Below, piece by piece: positions 5,005 through 5,671 of a DNA stretch of 5,671 bases (its first letter is position 1; each line of letters starts with the position of its first letter). The stretch is from Planctomycetota bacterium (GTDB lineage: Bacteria; Planctomycetota; Phycisphaerae; Phycisphaerales; SM1A02), in the NCBI GenBank assembly GCA_027295435.1, contig JAPUKX010000086.1, positions 1-5,671 on the forward strand, read 5' to 3'. The notes beneath the pieces were generated by a model. It had not been told where the DNA came from. It did no database searches and was given only the letters and a program-made list of their open reading frames with translations. The translations under genes were made by a program, and so were the position numbers.

Positions 5005-5671
5005 TCACGCGGATCGTCGGAGCCACTGTTGCTCGCGCTTCGTCGTGTATTTGTTAATGATGTCCTGCTGCCGCCCGAAGTCCTCGGACAATTCAGGATC
5101 AAATTCGATGCCATAGTGGATCCTTGCCCCGACGAGTCGCCGGTAGCGGATGCTGCCAATCAGGTAAACGCAACAGCGGCAATTCGGCAACTGCATGGAG
5201 AATCCGACCCTCGTGGTTTCTACAAATGCGGCATCCAATTCGGCCTCAAGACTGACGGCGGCGCCGATCGCCGAGAAGTTCTCCAGCCGGACCTCCACGG
5301 GCGGCTCTCCCTGACCAGCCGTTAAGGTCACTCTCACGAGGTCATCGGGATCGGGAATCACGCGCAACATTTTGCGGCGGTTGAAATACTGGCGGAAAGT
5401 CAGACACAGGTGGGCGTCAAGCTGCTCCGGGTGGAGAAAACGAAAGCCGTAGCGACGAGCGCCTGCTTCCTCGGTGCGGTGCTGGACCCTCACCGCAACC
5501 CTCAAAGGTTCGTTGAACTTCTCCGAGGTGAAAACGAGATCGATCTCCTGGCCAAGGGTCAAGTTCGGCCAGTTCGGTTGCGGGAAACAGACACCGACGC
5601 CGCAGGCACTCGTATCAACCATGCGGCCCACGAATGGTGAGCCCCCCGGATTGTGCATCGTCGCCACCAGG
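5005..5671 (-). CDS. Tandem PilZ-domain cyclic-di-GMP receptor, 3' part
   Basis: The frame is open to the window edge. A GTG at 5667 could start translation, but the first domain would then lack its N-terminal half, so the true start is probably outside. Numbering from 5667, the first PilZ-like domain retains DTSACG at 18-23 (the D/N-x-S-x-x-G motif) and ends at RRYGFRFL, 71-78. Its RxxxR would lie off the window. The second domain is complete: RRKMLR at 97-102 supplies RxxxR, NFSAIG at 130-135 supplies the N-x-S-x-x-G motif, and the barrel closes at HYGIEFD, 184-190. A basic tail ends at residue 220. PilZ domains bind cyclic-di-GMP through these motifs, so this is a predicted receptor able to bind through at least its second domain. 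It lies upstream of the GGDEF-EAL gene on the same strand, but a gap of 678 bases makes co-transcription uncertain. Confidence 0.9.
   Translation of the reverse strand, partial: LVATMHNPGGSPFVGRMVDTSACGVGVCFPQPNWPNLTLGQEIDLVFTSEKFNEPLRVAVRVQHRTEEAGARRYGFRFLHPEQLDAHLCLTFRQYFNRRKMLRVIPDPDDLVRVTLTAGQGEPPVEVRLENFSAIGAAVSLEAELDAAFVETTRVGFSMQLPNCRCCVYLIGSIRYRRLVGARIHYGIEFDPELSEDFGRQQDIINKYTTKREQQWLRRSA

Overview
The window looks like a piece of a Planctomycetota-type genome, probably from the Phycisphaerae or a related uncultured lineage. This is inferred from GC-rich sequence, a secreted SBBP beta-propeller protein, and remnants of dockerin-like C-termini ending in the WG-x-CP style. There is no direct taxonomic marker. 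All supportable genes lie on the minus strand, so the window reads biologically from right to left.

In transcription order the layout is as follows. (1) 5671-5005: the 3' part of a tandem PilZ protein, a cyclic-di-GMP receptor, whose 5' end is off the window. (2) 5004-4327: about 680 bases without an intact gene, holding decayed dockerin-like sequence, four 8-base tandem repeats and a conserved leader element (copy B). (3) 4326-2095: a complete membrane-anchored HAMP-GGDEF-EAL protein that makes and/or degrades cyclic-di-GMP. (4) 2094-1274: a second gene-poor stretch holding another dockerin-like remnant, a probable IS1380-type transposase fragment and a second copy of the leader element (copy A). 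(5) 1273-566: an integral membrane protein with a weak SpoIIM-like look. (6) 546-1: the 5' part of a secreted SBBP-repeat protein, read through to the window edge and separated from gene 5 by only 19 bases.

The most notable observation is that the leaders of two unrelated genes, GGDEF-EAL and the membrane protein, are homologous. A 51-base block (about 45 identities) and a 100-base block (clearly similar) recur in the same order and orientation, and a 13-base box recurs 34-38 bases before each start codon. Both blocks fold on the minus (gene-sense) strand. One has a GAAA-capped hairpin. The other has a closing stem with one compensatory change plus inner stems in which differences between copies become G-U wobbles on the minus strand but mismatches on the plus strand. 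I read this as a candidate structured cis-regulatory RNA shared by a cyclic-di-GMP enzyme gene and a membrane/secreted-protein operon. I do not recognise it as a known class, and no search could be run.

A possible working picture (inference only): the GGDEF-EAL enzyme and the PilZ receptor form a local cyclic-di-GMP module, and the membrane protein plus SBBP surface protein form a second transcription unit under the same kind of leader. The dockerin and transposase debris before both leaders suggests a rearranged region.
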